DNA of 64,000 nucleotides from Sphingobacteriaceae bacterium (GCA_947480015.1 CANKBS010000012.1:41421-105420); one strand, 5' to 3'; positions 53,423 to 62,679 are shown, numbered from the stretch's first letter. Made by a program: numbers and translations. The notes: generated by a model from the sequence alone, not told the origin.

Positions 53423-56251
53423 TTATTTTTTGTTGGCCGCTGCTTTAGCATCAGCTCTCACTTTAGCCTCATCTAAAATCTTTTTGCCACTCATATCAGC
53501 TTGATCTAAAATAGCCTGCGCTTTTTTATCCACTTCTTTTTTAGCTAACTCTGCTGCTTTTTTAGCGGCTATTTTTGATAAAGGATTGTTTGCCTGCTCA
53601 ACTAATTTGTCGGCATTGGCATAGCCTTCTTGCCTGGCTTTATCTGAAAGCACTTGGGCTTCGGCTTTTAGTTTTTCAACCTGAATTTTTGCGTCCTCTA
53701 ATATTTTTTGAGCCTCTTCGTTAGCCTTATCAATTCCGGCGTTTAGCGCTTGCGTGGTAACTGTTGTCACCGAACTCTTCGCCTCATCTTTCATGCTGGT
53801 TTTAATAGTAGGTTTTGTAACTGTTCCGCCCATTAACACAATTACATTAATTTTTTCACCCATGGCCACATTGGTACCGGCTGCTGAGTTAGCCTGATTT
53901 AATAATCCGGTTAAAGCCGAATTAGCGGCACCGCCAAATAGCGCGCGCGGAATGTCCATTTTGTATTTGTAATCGATGGTTTGGTCGAGTCCTGCACTAC
54001 CACTAATGTTGGTGTTGATGGCATTTACTTTCACATCAAAGGGATCAAGAATTAAACGACCGTTCGTTAAATGATACACGGCAGTTACATTACTCACCTC
54101 CATGTTTTTTAACTGCTCAATTTTTAAGGCTTCTCCTAATTTTACAAATGGCGGAAAACCACCCACATTTACTTTACTGGTTTTAAATACACCTTTAGCC
54201 GCAACCGCATTCAAATCAGGTTCCATGTTGGCGTTAAGTGAGGTTTTAAAATTCTCGAGCGTGGCAGTAAACATCCCTTTGGCATACTCACCAATGGGCG
54301 CAATTTTTTGAACGGTATTAAACGTTTTAAACGTGGTTTGAATGTCGAAGTTCTCCATTTTTAAATTCATGGCCACCGTTGGTTTTTTAATGTTGGTGGT
54401 TTCATAATAACCATTAACGGTTAATGCGCCGCCAATCACATTCATTTTTAAATTGGTCATGTCAACTTTTTGATCCCGCACCACAATGTTGCCTACCATG
54501 TTTTCAAGCACCATATTCGTATACAAGACTTTGGTAATAGTTGCATTTAAATTAAAATCCAAATTAGCCGGCACCGGATAAACACCGGTGCTAGCCGTTG
54601 AAGCGGCCGTGCCGGTTGTAGCCGCAGTGGTGGTAGCAACTGCGGTTGAAGTAGAGCTGCCCATCATTTCATTCAGATCCATTAAATTACTGGTCATATT
54701 AAAGGACCCTTTAATGAGTTCATCTTTAAACAGGTATTGCAATAAATTTTCAATCTTACCCTGAGCCTTTACATCGCTTTTACCCAACATGGCGTCAAAA
54801 CTAGTGAGCTCAACATATTGCGTGGTGAAGTTTAATTTCATTTGATTCAGTTTAACCGGAAATGGTAAACTGTCACTCTTGTAATTCATCTGATCTATTT
54901 CAAATGCACCACTGGCCTTAAATTTATCGTATTCTTTTTTATCAATGGCGCTCATATGTCCGTCGGCACTAATGTCGGCTTTAATAGTACCACTCAAATC
55001 ATCTCCTTTATCGAGCGGAATAAATTCTTTTACGGAAGCTAAATTAATAAGTCCTTTAATGGTGGCTTTAATGCCGGGATCGGAGATCGGCGTTTTAACA
55101 TGCGCCGACATATCGATGGGATTACCGGCCATTTCGAGGTGAAATTTATTTACATCAACGGTGGTTGCATCTAAAATGCCATTCGGATTAAACACTTTCA
55201 CTTCCACATTGATGTTGTTAACCGACTTAGGCAGACTCGGGTATTTAAACATGGCATCTATAATAGAAAGATTTACGGCAAATGCGGGTAGCTGCGAAGC
55301 GTTATACCTTCCTTTGGCATTACCATCAAGAGCAAGCTTACCGTCAGTTTTTACCGAAGCGAAATCTTTGCTGTAAACACTTGGGATGAGTGAAAGGATG
55401 GCCTTAAACTCGGTTTGTTTGGCTATAAATTTCAGGTCCATATCAATATTGGTATCGGGCATGGCCACATAGCCATCGAAGCCTATGCTAAGGTCATTCA
55501 GACTTAATTCGTTTTCTTTGAAGGTAAATTTCATGTTGGGCATATCCATGTCCAGATCTGCTTTCAACTTCGTATGCACGTCATTAAGATAAGCCACGCC
55601 GCCCATTTTATAAGTGGTTTTGGCAATGTCCATGATATTATTTAGCACAAAATTATCCTGCGTGAAATCGCCGTTTAAACTGTAATTTAAATTTTCGAGT
55701 TTAGCATACATGTCGCCCTGTTGATCATCGTAAACAATATAAGCTTCATTAATTTTAAATTCTTTTAGTTTCATGGCAAACTTACTTGGCGCCGAGGTGT
55801 CGGCAGCGGCTGGTGCGGCGCTATCGGGCTTGGCAATGTCCCAATTGGCTTTTCCGCTTTTTAATACTTTTCCTAAAATGCGGGCCTTATCAATGATGAT
55901 GGAATTAATTTTATAAGGGCCCCCACTGAGCACACTTTTTAAATTGATATCGGTACTTAATTGCCCGATATAGGCCAGGGTATCATCTTTAAATTCATCC
56001 ATACCAATCACACTTACTGCATTAATTTTAAAACGAAAATCGGGAAAGGAGGATATTAAACTCAGATCAAAATCGCCAAAATCTACTTTTGCATTTAAGT
56101 TGGCATTGGCCTGTTCTTTCACTAGGGCAACAATTTTACCCTTAAACATAAAAGGTGCTGCAATTAAAAGAATAAGCAGGATAAGGAAAGAAATTCCCGT
56201 CCATTTTAAAATACGTTTTAAGATGCTTTTTTTAGGTTTTGCCGTAGTCAT
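53423..56251 (-). CDS. AsmA-family inner-membrane-anchored protein
   Basis: 942 residues. One membrane helix at about 15-33 (WTGISFLILLILLIAAPFMF), then the AsmA N-terminal pattern NANLNAKVDFGDFDLSLISS and a long series of beta-rich repeats (KINSIIIDKARILGKV). A low-complexity Ala/Thr stretch lies at about 540-560, the AsmA C-terminal domain at about 600-830 (GGALTVNGYYETTNIKKP), and the last ~120 residues are an Ala/Lys/Glu-rich helix likely to be a coiled coil (AKIQVEKLKAEAQVLSDKAR). AsmA-like proteins are thought to move or order lipids between the membranes. Confidence 0.85.
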   Translation of the reverse strand: MTTAKPKKSILKRILKWTGISFLILLILLIAAPFMFKGKIVALVKEQANANLNAKVDFGDFDLSLISSFPDFRFKINAVSVIGMDEFKDDTLAYIGQLSTDINLKSVLSGGPYKINSIIIDKARILGKVLKSGKANWDIAKPDSAAPAAADTSAPSKFAMKLKEFKINEAYIVYDDQQGDMYAKLENLNYSLNGDFTQDNFVLNNIMDIAKTTYKMGGVAYLNDVHTKLKADLDMDMPNMKFTFKENELSLNDLSIGFDGYVAMPDTNIDMDLKFIAKQTEFKAILSLIPSVYSKDFASVKTDGKLALDGNAKGRYNASQLPAFAVNLSIIDAMFKYPSLPKSVNNINVEVKVFNPNGILDATTVDVNKFHLEMAGNPIDMSAHVKTPISDPGIKATIKGLINLASVKEFIPLDKGDDLSGTIKADISADGHMSAIDKKEYDKFKASGAFEIDQMNYKSDSLPFPVKLNQMKLNFTTQYVELTSFDAMLGKSDVKAQGKIENLLQYLFKDELIKGSFNMTSNLMDLNEMMGSSTSTAVATTTAATTGTAASTASTGVYPVPANLDFNLNATITKVLYTNMVLENMVGNIVVRDQKVDMTNLKMNVIGGALTVNGYYETTNIKKPTVAMNLKMENFDIQTTFKTFNTVQKIAPIGEYAKGMFTATLENFKTSLNANMEPDLNAVAAKGVFKTSKVNVGGFPPFVKLGEALKIEQLKNMEVSNVTAVYHLTNGRLILDPFDVKVNAINTNISGSAGLDQTIDYKYKMDIPRALFGGAANSALTGLLNQANSAAGTNVAMGEKINVIVLMGGTVTKPTIKTSMKDEAKSSVTTVTTQALNAGIDKANEEAQKILEDAKIQVEKLKAEAQVLSDKARQEGYANADKLVEQANNPLSKIAAKKAAELAKKEVDKKAQAILDQADMSGKKILDEAKVRADAKAAANKK

Positions 56252-56453
56252 AGCTGTGTAAATTTTGAATGATAAAAATAAGAAGAATTAAATGAACTAA
56301 AGGTCTATTAAAGATGCGTTTGCGTCAAAAATTAAAGTTTTTGTTAAAATTATTAAATCCGCCCAACCCTTTTGGCAAATCTTTTGTAAGAGTGTAAAAA
56401 GAGTGTGATTGTTAAAAGTAATACCGTGGTAAGCTTCTACGATTTTTAGTACT

Positions 56454-56577
56454 ATTTTTCTTAGCCTGGGCTTAAATTTAATTGTACGGCCCTTTTTGTG
56501 TGAATGCTAAGTAAAAAGAGGCCACCACTTACAGGCAGAATTTGTCAGATTATCCGATAAACTGCCTGTTTTTTTTG
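56454..56577 (+). ncRNA. Candidate small RNA with intrinsic terminator
   Basis: A plus-strand terminator stands at 56531-56577 (ACAGGCAG...CTGCCTGT followed by eight T), yet no plus-strand gene precedes it: the neighbours on both sides are on the minus strand. Upstream, CTTAGC (56460-56465) pairs with GCTAAG (56506-56511), extended by T-rich/A-rich flanks, and encloses GGGC/GCCC. The 5' end and promoter are uncertain (TATTTTTC at 56453 is only a weak -7). It does not match 6S, SRP, tmRNA or RNase P RNA by eye. No protein is encoded in 56252-56589. Confidence 0.35.
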
Positions 56578-56589
56578 CGCCTAATTCAA

Positions 56590-58425
56590 CTAATTTAATT
56601 CGAATTGCATTTTGCTTAACTTGTGGTATAAGCCGCTTTCGTTTAAGATCAATTGCTGATGTGTGCCCGATTCTTGCACGGCGCCATTTTGAAGCACAAT
56701 AATTTTATCGGCATTTTTCACCGTTGCTAAACGGTGAGCAATGACAACACTGGTACGGCCAATCATCAACTTATCAAGGGCTTCCTGAACCAAGCGTTCG
56801 CTTTCGCTATCCAAACTGCTTGTTGCCTCGTCTAAAATTAAAATGCTCGGGTTTTTTAATACCGCACGGGCAATGGCAATACGCTGACGTTGGCCACCCG
56901 ATAATTGAATGCCTCGTTCGCCAACCAAAGTTTTAAACTGATCGGGAAAAGACACAATAAAGTCGTAAGCATTTGCTTTTTTAGCAGCTTCCTCAATTTC
57001 GGCATCGCTGGCGTTGGTTTTACCATATGCAATATTATCACGAATGGTGCCGGCAAATAAAATTACATCCTGAGGCACCAGGGCAATTTGTTTACGCAAT
57101 TCGGTGAGTGAAATAGACCGGTTATCGATACCGTCAATTAACACCGCCCCGTTGGTAGGATCATAAAAACGAAGTATCAAGGAAGCAATGGTGGTTTTTC
57201 CTGAACCGCTTGAGCCCACCAGGGCAACGGTTTGACCGGCTTCCACTTTAAAGCTGATGTTTTTTAAGACGGTAAAATCGGAACGAGAAGGATAGTTAAA
57301 GGAGATGTTATTAAATTCAATTTCACCTTTGGTGCTTTTAAGGGCTACATTGTCTTTCAATAATTCAATGTGTTCAACATCACCATCTATGAGTTCAAAC
57401 ACGCGGTCGGTAGCGCCCAAGGCTCGTTGAATAGAAGCAATTTGCTCAGGTAAGCCGCCCAATGAGCCTGCTACAAATAACGAGAGCATCATAAAGGTGC
57501 CAAAAGCGTTAGGCGTGATAGAATGTTCGATTTTTAAAGCAAAAAGCATTTGCCATAAAATAAAAAAGATGGAACCAAAAATAAATACCATCACAAAGGA
57601 GAAAAAGGCGCCTCTGAAAATGCCGTATTTTAAACCAAACTCTTTAATGACATTGATTACTTTATCGTATTTGGCAATTTCATAAAATTCGTTGGTAAAG
57701 GTTTTTACATTGGTAATGCCGGTGAGGGCTTCTCCCACCACCACATTCGATTCGGCAATTTTTTCCTGATACACTTTTGAAAATTTACGGATCTTACGCG
57801 AAAACAAAATAGCCACAATGGTAAGTGGTGGAATGATGATCAAAAACCATTTGGCAATGGTCCATTCGGTGGTGGACACCAGTAAAATTAAGCCTCCCAC
57901 GCCTACTATAAACTGTCTGATAAATTCGGCAATGTTTACTGTAAATGCCTCTGAAATCACATTAATATCGGTTGCCATGCGGCTACTTAATTCGGCCACC
58001 TGATTTTTTGAGAAAAAACTCATGGGCATTTGAATGAGGCGCTTAAAGGTATCTTGACGAACAGATTTTAAGATGTTTTCGGTTACCTGTGCAAATAAGT
58101 AAACGCGACCAAAGGAAAATAATGCCTGAGCAACCAATATAATCAGTAAGACCAAGCCCACACTTACCAGTTCGGTCTTAATTTGTTCTACCGGCTTGGT
58201 AGTTTCGCCCAAAAAGCCAAATAACTCGCCTGATTTTAAGGGGAAAATTAGTCCGACTCCCGCACTAGCAGCTAAAAAAAACATCCCGAGTATAAACTTC
58301 CATTTATGACTTCCTAAATAGCCAAATAGGCGCATGGAGCGTTTCAGGTTCTTAATTGTGAGCTTTGCTTTAGGTAGTTCGTCTTTTTTGAGACCGCTTG
58401 ACTTAGTTTCTTCTTGCTTTGCCAT
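56590..58425 (-). CDS. ABC exporter, fused membrane and ATPase domains (MsbA/BmrA-like)
   Basis: 611 residues from the ATG at 58425. The transmembrane domain has six helices (about 45-340), for example KFILGMFFLAASAGVGLIFP; the ATPase domain follows: ALVGSSGSGKTTIASLILRF, LVPQDVILFAGTIRDNIAYG, IQLSGGQRQRIAIARAVLKN, ILILDEATSSLDSESE and VVIAHRLATVKNAD. It works as a homodimer that exports lipids or drugs. The substrate is unknown. It is the only gene of its strand between murI and rpmH apart from the AsmA-like gene. Confidence 0.92.
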   Translation of the reverse strand: MAKQEETKSSGLKKDELPKAKLTIKNLKRSMRLFGYLGSHKWKFILGMFFLAASAGVGLIFPLKSGELFGFLGETTKPVEQIKTELVSVGLVLLIILVAQALFSFGRVYLFAQVTENILKSVRQDTFKRLIQMPMSFFSKNQVAELSSRMATDINVISEAFTVNIAEFIRQFIVGVGGLILLVSTTEWTIAKWFLIIIPPLTIVAILFSRKIRKFSKVYQEKIAESNVVVGEALTGITNVKTFTNEFYEIAKYDKVINVIKEFGLKYGIFRGAFFSFVMVFIFGSIFFILWQMLFALKIEHSITPNAFGTFMMLSLFVAGSLGGLPEQIASIQRALGATDRVFELIDGDVEHIELLKDNVALKSTKGEIEFNNISFNYPSRSDFTVLKNISFKVEAGQTVALVGSSGSGKTTIASLILRFYDPTNGAVLIDGIDNRSISLTELRKQIALVPQDVILFAGTIRDNIAYGKTNASDAEIEEAAKKANAYDFIVSFPDQFKTLVGERGIQLSGGQRQRIAIARAVLKNPSILILDEATSSLDSESERLVQEALDKLMIGRTSVVIAHRLATVKNADKIIVLQNGAVQESGTHQQLILNESGLYHKLSKMQFELN

Positions 58426-58514
58426 AGAATACACAAAATTAGGGGAATAATTCCGTAACTTGTCATTAAATTATGGGCTAAACCAACAAAATTGTGGCGT
58501 TTTTAAGAATAAAA

Positions 58515-58545
58515 TTTGCCGGAACAAAAATTAGCTCTATATTTG
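58515..58545 (+). promoter_or_regulatory. Bacteroidota-type promoter of rpmH
   Basis: TTTG (58515-58518), 19 bp, TATATTTG (58538-58545): an exact fit to the Bacteroidota primary sigma factor consensus. It is 44 bp upstream of the rpmH ATG. Confidence 0.85.
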
Positions 58546-58589
58546 CACTCCATTTTTAAGAATATTAAGAAATTTAATTAGATAAGAAC

Positions 58590-58745
58590 ATGAAAAGGAC
58601 CTTCCAACCATCGCAACGCAAGAGAAAGAACAAACATGGTTTCAAAGAGCGTATGGCATCAGCAAATGGTCGCCGTGTATTGGCTTCACGCCGTTCAAAA
58701 GGCCGTAAAAAACTTACTGTAAGCAGCGAAAAAACGCATAAATAA
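58590..58745 (+). CDS. rpmH: 50S ribosomal protein L34
   Basis: 51 residues, [20 protein letters not shown], then [20 protein letters not shown] and [11 protein letters not shown]. This is the full, unmistakable L34 pattern (KRTFQPS...RKRxxxHGFxxRMxxxxGRxVLxxRRxKGRxxL) with a short C-terminal extension. It is a small basic protein of the large ribosomal subunit. In many bacteria it precedes rnpA and sits near oriC; here it stands alone between a consensus promoter and a strong terminator. Confidence 0.97.
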   Translation: MKRTFQPSQRKRKNKHGFKERMASANGRRVLASRRSKGRKKLTVSSEKTHK

Positions 58746-58767
58746 TATTTCTTTTATCAGGAATTTT

Positions 58768-58801
58768 AAAAGCCGTTCGGGAATACCCGGACGGCTTTTG
58801 T
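58768..58801 (+). terminator. Intrinsic terminator of rpmH
   Basis: AAAAGCCGT...ACGGCTTTT with an inner CGGG/CCG pair around aatac; 22 bp past the rpmH stop. Confidence 0.85.
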
Positions 58802-58895
58802 AGTATATAGCCTTCAGTAAGCTGAGTTTGAAAGGTCAGTTTATGAGTAAGTGGGAGCTAAAGAATTGTGAATGCGATATCATGGTTCTTTAATT

Positions 58896-59177
58896 TTTGG
58901 GCGCCTCCCCCTAAAGCAAAAAGGCTTCGTTTCATTTGGATTGCCTTTTGCTTGAGGGGGCCCTGCTAACACACAATCCGGCTCAAAAGGCTACAAGCCT
59001 TTTGCCCTGCTGTATCGCGCTTGCCTTGTCCAAGAGCGGTTAATTTGGTGCGGGGTCTTTGCCCTAAGGGTCAAAGCTAGCGCACAATCTGGCTCAAAAG
59101 TTCACCGAACTTTTGCCCTACCCAAAAACCGCTCTAGACCAAGTCTGCACGGGGATGTCGCTGCGGTCAGTGGCGCA
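58896..59177 (+). repeat. Long (282 bp) TTTGGGCGCC-type element, mirror copy of 37563-37843
   Basis: Starts TTTGGGCGCCTCCCCC, then a long hairpin (CCCCCTAAAGCAAAAAGGC with its near-complement ending at 58960), module A (CACAATCCGGCTCA, AAAAGGCT-aca-AGCCTTTT, GCCCT; 58971-59008), a TTTGCCCTAAGGGTCAAA hairpin, module B (CACAATCTGGCTCA, AAAAGTTC-acc-GAACTTTT, GCCCT; 59082-59118) and an end rich in CGGTC/GGCGCAG. It aligns end to end with the copy at 37563-37843. The following 59178-59420 is AT-rich with no gene recognised. Confidence 0.88.
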
Positions 59178-59427
59178 GTTTTCTGAATTTACATTTTAAT
59201 CTATTATTGAACTGAATCTTAATTTCTACCACAAAGTTTTTCCTATCGGTCCGGATAACACGCATCTTTACCTCGGCCATGCTATCTAACTCGCTCAACA
59301 TATACTTGCTAAAAATTACATTCGAAGGTTTCAGAAAAGTTAAATGTCTTCAAGGTTATTTAATGAATTCAAAAGGATTAATAAGTTTAAAAAATATCAG
59401 GTGCATCCTTATATGTCCTTATGCATG

Positions 59428-59519
59428 CCCTGAGCGTAGCCGAAGGGTGCCTTATGCTCGCCCTGAGCCTATTGCACTGAGCGGAGTCGAAGCGTTGTCG
59501 AAGCGTTGTCGAAGGGTGG
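59428..59519. repeat. REP-like doublet, second palindrome interrupted
   Basis: CCCTGAGCGTAGCCGAAGGG (59428-59447), the spacer TGCCTTATGCTCG, then CCCTGAGCC (59461) whose partner GTCGAAGGGTGG ends at 59519; between them lie an inserted segment and a doubled GTCGAAGCGTT. The doublet and spacer match those at 16590-16643. It lies 12 bp from the end of recO. Confidence 0.75.
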
Positions 59520-59530
59520 TTCAAAGGGGA

Positions 59531-60250
59531 TTAACCAATCATCACCTCTTTTAGTACTTCCAGGCTTTTTAAATCGTTAAAGCCCGGTACATGTAACTTA
59601 TAATAGCAAATGAGTAGTTCTAATAAGAGGGCGCGTTGGGTATTGCTTAGTTTTGTTTTAAGTAAATTACATTTTAAACTTTCAGAAAAAAGAATCGACT
59701 CTTCGGCATTTAAACCCAATGGCAAGGTAAGGTGAAGTGAAGAAAAACGGCCTTCGCGGCAATCGAAATAGGGAGCATTCGGACCATGGTTGTTTTGTGG
59801 TTCGAAGCCCAAGTATTTAGTGAACTCACTTAAAAAATACAGATGCAAATTCACGAAATCTTCCTGTGCATCGTTTAAAAATTTTAAACAGGTTTCTACA
59901 AATTCGTACAAGTGTTCGTTGGCGCCTTGCTCTTTTAAACACTTAATAAGTATTTCATTTAAAAACTGAGCGATACTGAGTTTAGATAAAGAATCGGAAA
60001 TGTGATTGTTTATACAATAACAAGAAGCTTCGCTGAGTTGATGAATTTCTTTGTTTTGTTTTAATACCAACTCTACATCCAACAAAGTTAAAGGCATGAT
60101 GCTGGTTGATTTTATTTTGGAAGAAGCAGATTTGCCAATGCTGGTGGCCACAGTAAGGGTACCATGCTGACGGGTAAATAATTTTAAAATGAATTTTTTA
60201 TCGCCATGTTTAATGGCTTGCAAAACAATGGCTTTATCTGAAACACGCAT
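59531..60250 (-). CDS. recO: DNA repair protein RecO
   Basis: 239 residues: MRVSDKAIVLQAIKHGDKKF, the OB-fold N-terminal domain with FTRQHGTLTVATSIGKSASS and SIMPLTLLDVELVLKQNKEI, then the helical C-terminal domain (LNEILIKCLKEQGANEHLYE, FTKYLGFEPQNN). The zinc-finger Cys of some RecO proteins are mostly absent, as is common in Bacteroidota. RecO helps load RecA onto SSB-coated single strands. Its start codon overlaps the stop of porZ by one base; the porZ-recO pair is conserved in the phylum. Confidence 0.92.
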   Translation of the reverse strand: MRVSDKAIVLQAIKHGDKKFILKLFTRQHGTLTVATSIGKSASSKIKSTSIMPLTLLDVELVLKQNKEIHQLSEASCYCINNHISDSLSKLSIAQFLNEILIKCLKEQGANEHLYEFVETCLKFLNDAQEDFVNLHLYFLSEFTKYLGFEPQNNHGPNAPYFDCREGRFSSLHLTLPLGLNAEESILFSESLKCNLLKTKLSNTQRALLLELLICYYKLHVPGFNDLKSLEVLKEVMIG

Positions 60251-62607
60251 TAGTTGACAACCAAAACTTTTGTTAGTGCTTTAAATTCACCGGTGGTAGT
60301 GCTCGCATAAACAATATAAACACCTGTGGTGACACGGTTTCCCGATAAAGTCGTTACCGGCCATTCAATTTGTCCACCATTAGATTTTGTTTCCCAAACC
60401 AGGTTGCCACTTTCATCGGTAATTTTCACAACCGAATTATCCATCAAGCCACGAACAAATACCGAACCCTGATAATTTGGTTTCACGGGATTTGGATAAG
60501 CGTACACATTGCTATACTGTTCCTCGCCGGCCACGATGGTTCCTCTGAATGATTGTAAGCCAATGTCGGTGCCAATAAATACGTCGCCGGTTGATTCATC
60601 ATAGGCCATATCAATTATGCCGTTTGAATAAAGCGGACTGTTTTCTTTCGTGAAGTGATAAATTTGTTTTAATCCATCGGGACTAAAACAATACACGCCA
60701 CCTTGTGAGGTGCCTATCCATTTGTTGTTAGCGCCATCAACCACAATAGATGTCACGGCTTCTTTACTTAATAATAATTCAACGTTTCCATCTTGCACAA
60801 TTTTAATAGGCTGTGAATCAAAATCGCTTGAACTAAAAATAGCCGATGGGTTATAAAAAACACTGATGCCTTGCGCAGTGCCAATCCAAATCTTACCGTC
60901 TTTATCTTCTGCAATGGCATATACCGCATTGTCCTGTAAGTTGCCACTTCCCACTTCATTTAAAAGTAAACGGGCATTAAAGGCTTTGGCATTATCAACA
61001 AACATAACGGGATTAGAAAAATTGCCCGGTTTAAAAACAGTTACGCCTCCGCCCCGTTCGTGTAAAATCCAAACGTTGTTGTTTTTATCAACAAAGGTTT
61101 TACGGGCGAAACGACCGGCATCAAAACCAAAATTTTGAAAGTTTCCGTTTTTTTTAATGACACTCAAAAAGTTTTTCTGATCTGAATTAGTAACCCATAT
61201 GTTTCCATCCTTATCGGTACTTAATCCCGAACAACGCGGCTCTCCGTTAATAGTGGCCATAGTGGTTGTGCTGGGTGAGTATACTTTAACCGGTTTGTTA
61301 TTCTTGTATTTCATCACGCCTAAATACCAAGAGGCGCTCCAAGTTACAGAAGTGTCTTTACGATCAATTAAAACCGAGGTAACATCAACAATGGCTTTGC
61401 CGTTTTCGTCTTTGCAGGGCAGGTAAGACCAATTTTTATTTACATAATAATTCAAACCTTCTGTTGAATAATTTCCTTGGCCTGCGTTATCAACAAATGA
61501 AGGCGATACCGCAACTTTTCCGTTAAATACATCAATGTTGCTGATGGTATTTGCGTTCGTACCATTTCGTGTAATTTTATTTTGAGGGAAATAAAAACCA
61601 TAGGTTTGAAAAAGTCCAAATTGCCAATCGGCTAACCAATAAGAGATGTTGTTGGTGTGATCCAATCCAATGTAAGAATCGCGATGAGTGCCATAGCCCA
61701 CCTGACCATTAAAGTTATTGATAATGGTGGCCAACTGTCCGGTATTTACATTAAAGACCGATAAACCGGTTACATTAGAGGTTGAAAACAAGTCTTTATA
61801 AGTTGCTTCCATACGTTTGATTGTACTTCCGGCATTTGCCATAGGTGGGTATTTTATCCAAACGTTGGCAGGATTTAATAAATACAAGGTGTCTTTGCCG
61901 GTTATGGTATCACTGCGTTTGCTGGGGGCATAGGCTGCTAATAATTTACCGTCAACTTTTACAATACCTGAATAAGGACCCTTTGGTAAATTGATTGTAT
62001 CAAGCTTCCAGTTTTTATAATTATTTAAAATACGTGTTTTGTAATTCGACCTGTAAACCCCAATTGGCGTGGCTGCAAAAATAAGTGAATCATTCAGTGC
62101 AATTTGATACACTTCCAATTGTGAGGCATTAGCACCAATCAAATAAGTATCTTTCACCTCCAGTTTCTCCATGTCAAACACCACAATGCCAAAGCCGCAA
62201 GCCAGGTAAGCATATTGTTTGTCGAAGCTTACTTCATTTATTATTTTCTTTCCACTAAATGATTTTAATTTAAAATCGGGATAATTAACGATGTTGCCGT
62301 TTTGATCAATGACATCGATATTACAATTATCGTAAATTACTAGAAGCTTGTTATTGTATGAATTTGTGCGCAGCCAGCGAATACCAATATCACTTAAACC
62401 ATTTATTTTATTTACAGTTTTCGGACTCCATTCGCTTTGATCGAATTTGATTAGGCCATTTCTGTAAGAGGCGTAAATGGTCGTTCCGCATTTGGTTACT
62501 GAATTGCAGGAATTAATACTGAGGTGATCATACCAAGTATAGGGCCCAATTTGAGAAAAGCCCAAAAACGACAAGGAACAAAAAACTAGTAAAAGTACCG
62601 AACGCAT
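60250..62607 (-). CDS. porZ: Type IX secretion protein PorZ homologue
   Basis: 785 residues, close to the usual PorZ length: signal peptide MRSVLLLVFCSLSFLGFSQ, then IGPYTWYDHLSINSCNSVTK and IYASYRNGLIKFD. There are two seven-bladed propellers of two-component-regulator type (AEDKDGKIWIGTAQGISVFY, VDGANNKWIGTSQGGVYCFS, YDESTGDVFIGTDIGLQSF) and a C-terminal sorting-like domain VYAYPNPVKPNYQGSVFVRG. In Porphyromonas, PorZ sits on the cell surface and takes part in attaching cargo to A-LPS. The adjacent recO supports the identification. The chemistry in this organism is inferred. Confidence 0.87.
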   Translation of the reverse strand: MRSVLLLVFCSLSFLGFSQIGPYTWYDHLSINSCNSVTKCGTTIYASYRNGLIKFDQSEWSPKTVNKINGLSDIGIRWLRTNSYNNKLLVIYDNCNIDVIDQNGNIVNYPDFKLKSFSGKKIINEVSFDKQYAYLACGFGIVVFDMEKLEVKDTYLIGANASQLEVYQIALNDSLIFAATPIGVYRSNYKTRILNNYKNWKLDTINLPKGPYSGIVKVDGKLLAAYAPSKRSDTITGKDTLYLLNPANVWIKYPPMANAGSTIKRMEATYKDLFSTSNVTGLSVFNVNTGQLATIINNFNGQVGYGTHRDSYIGLDHTNNISYWLADWQFGLFQTYGFYFPQNKITRNGTNANTISNIDVFNGKVAVSPSFVDNAGQGNYSTEGLNYYVNKNWSYLPCKDENGKAIVDVTSVLIDRKDTSVTWSASWYLGVMKYKNNKPVKVYSPSTTTMATINGEPRCSGLSTDKDGNIWVTNSDQKNFLSVIKKNGNFQNFGFDAGRFARKTFVDKNNNVWILHERGGGVTVFKPGNFSNPVMFVDNAKAFNARLLLNEVGSGNLQDNAVYAIAEDKDGKIWIGTAQGISVFYNPSAIFSSSDFDSQPIKIVQDGNVELLLSKEAVTSIVVDGANNKWIGTSQGGVYCFSPDGLKQIYHFTKENSPLYSNGIIDMAYDESTGDVFIGTDIGLQSFRGTIVAGEEQYSNVYAYPNPVKPNYQGSVFVRGLMDNSVVKITDESGNLVWETKSNGGQIEWPVTTLSGNRVTTGVYIVYASTTTGEFKALTKVLVVN

Positions 62608-62679
62608 AAATTACTGTGGATAGACAATTATAACGCTAAAAATACGACAATATTATACTTATACGATAAAATATGATGC

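Noticed and set aside
56454..56577. Identification of the candidate RNA as 6S RNA
   Set aside because: Only short stems can be drawn and the central-bubble architecture of 6S RNA is not evident; kept as an unassigned candidate.
58590..58745. Replication origin near rpmH
   Set aside because: rpmH is near oriC in many bacteria, but dnaA, rnpA and DnaA-box clusters are absent here.
59279..59554. Plus-strand frame ending near recO
   Set aside because: The C-terminal half is translated REP-like doublet and the rest shows no protein pattern.
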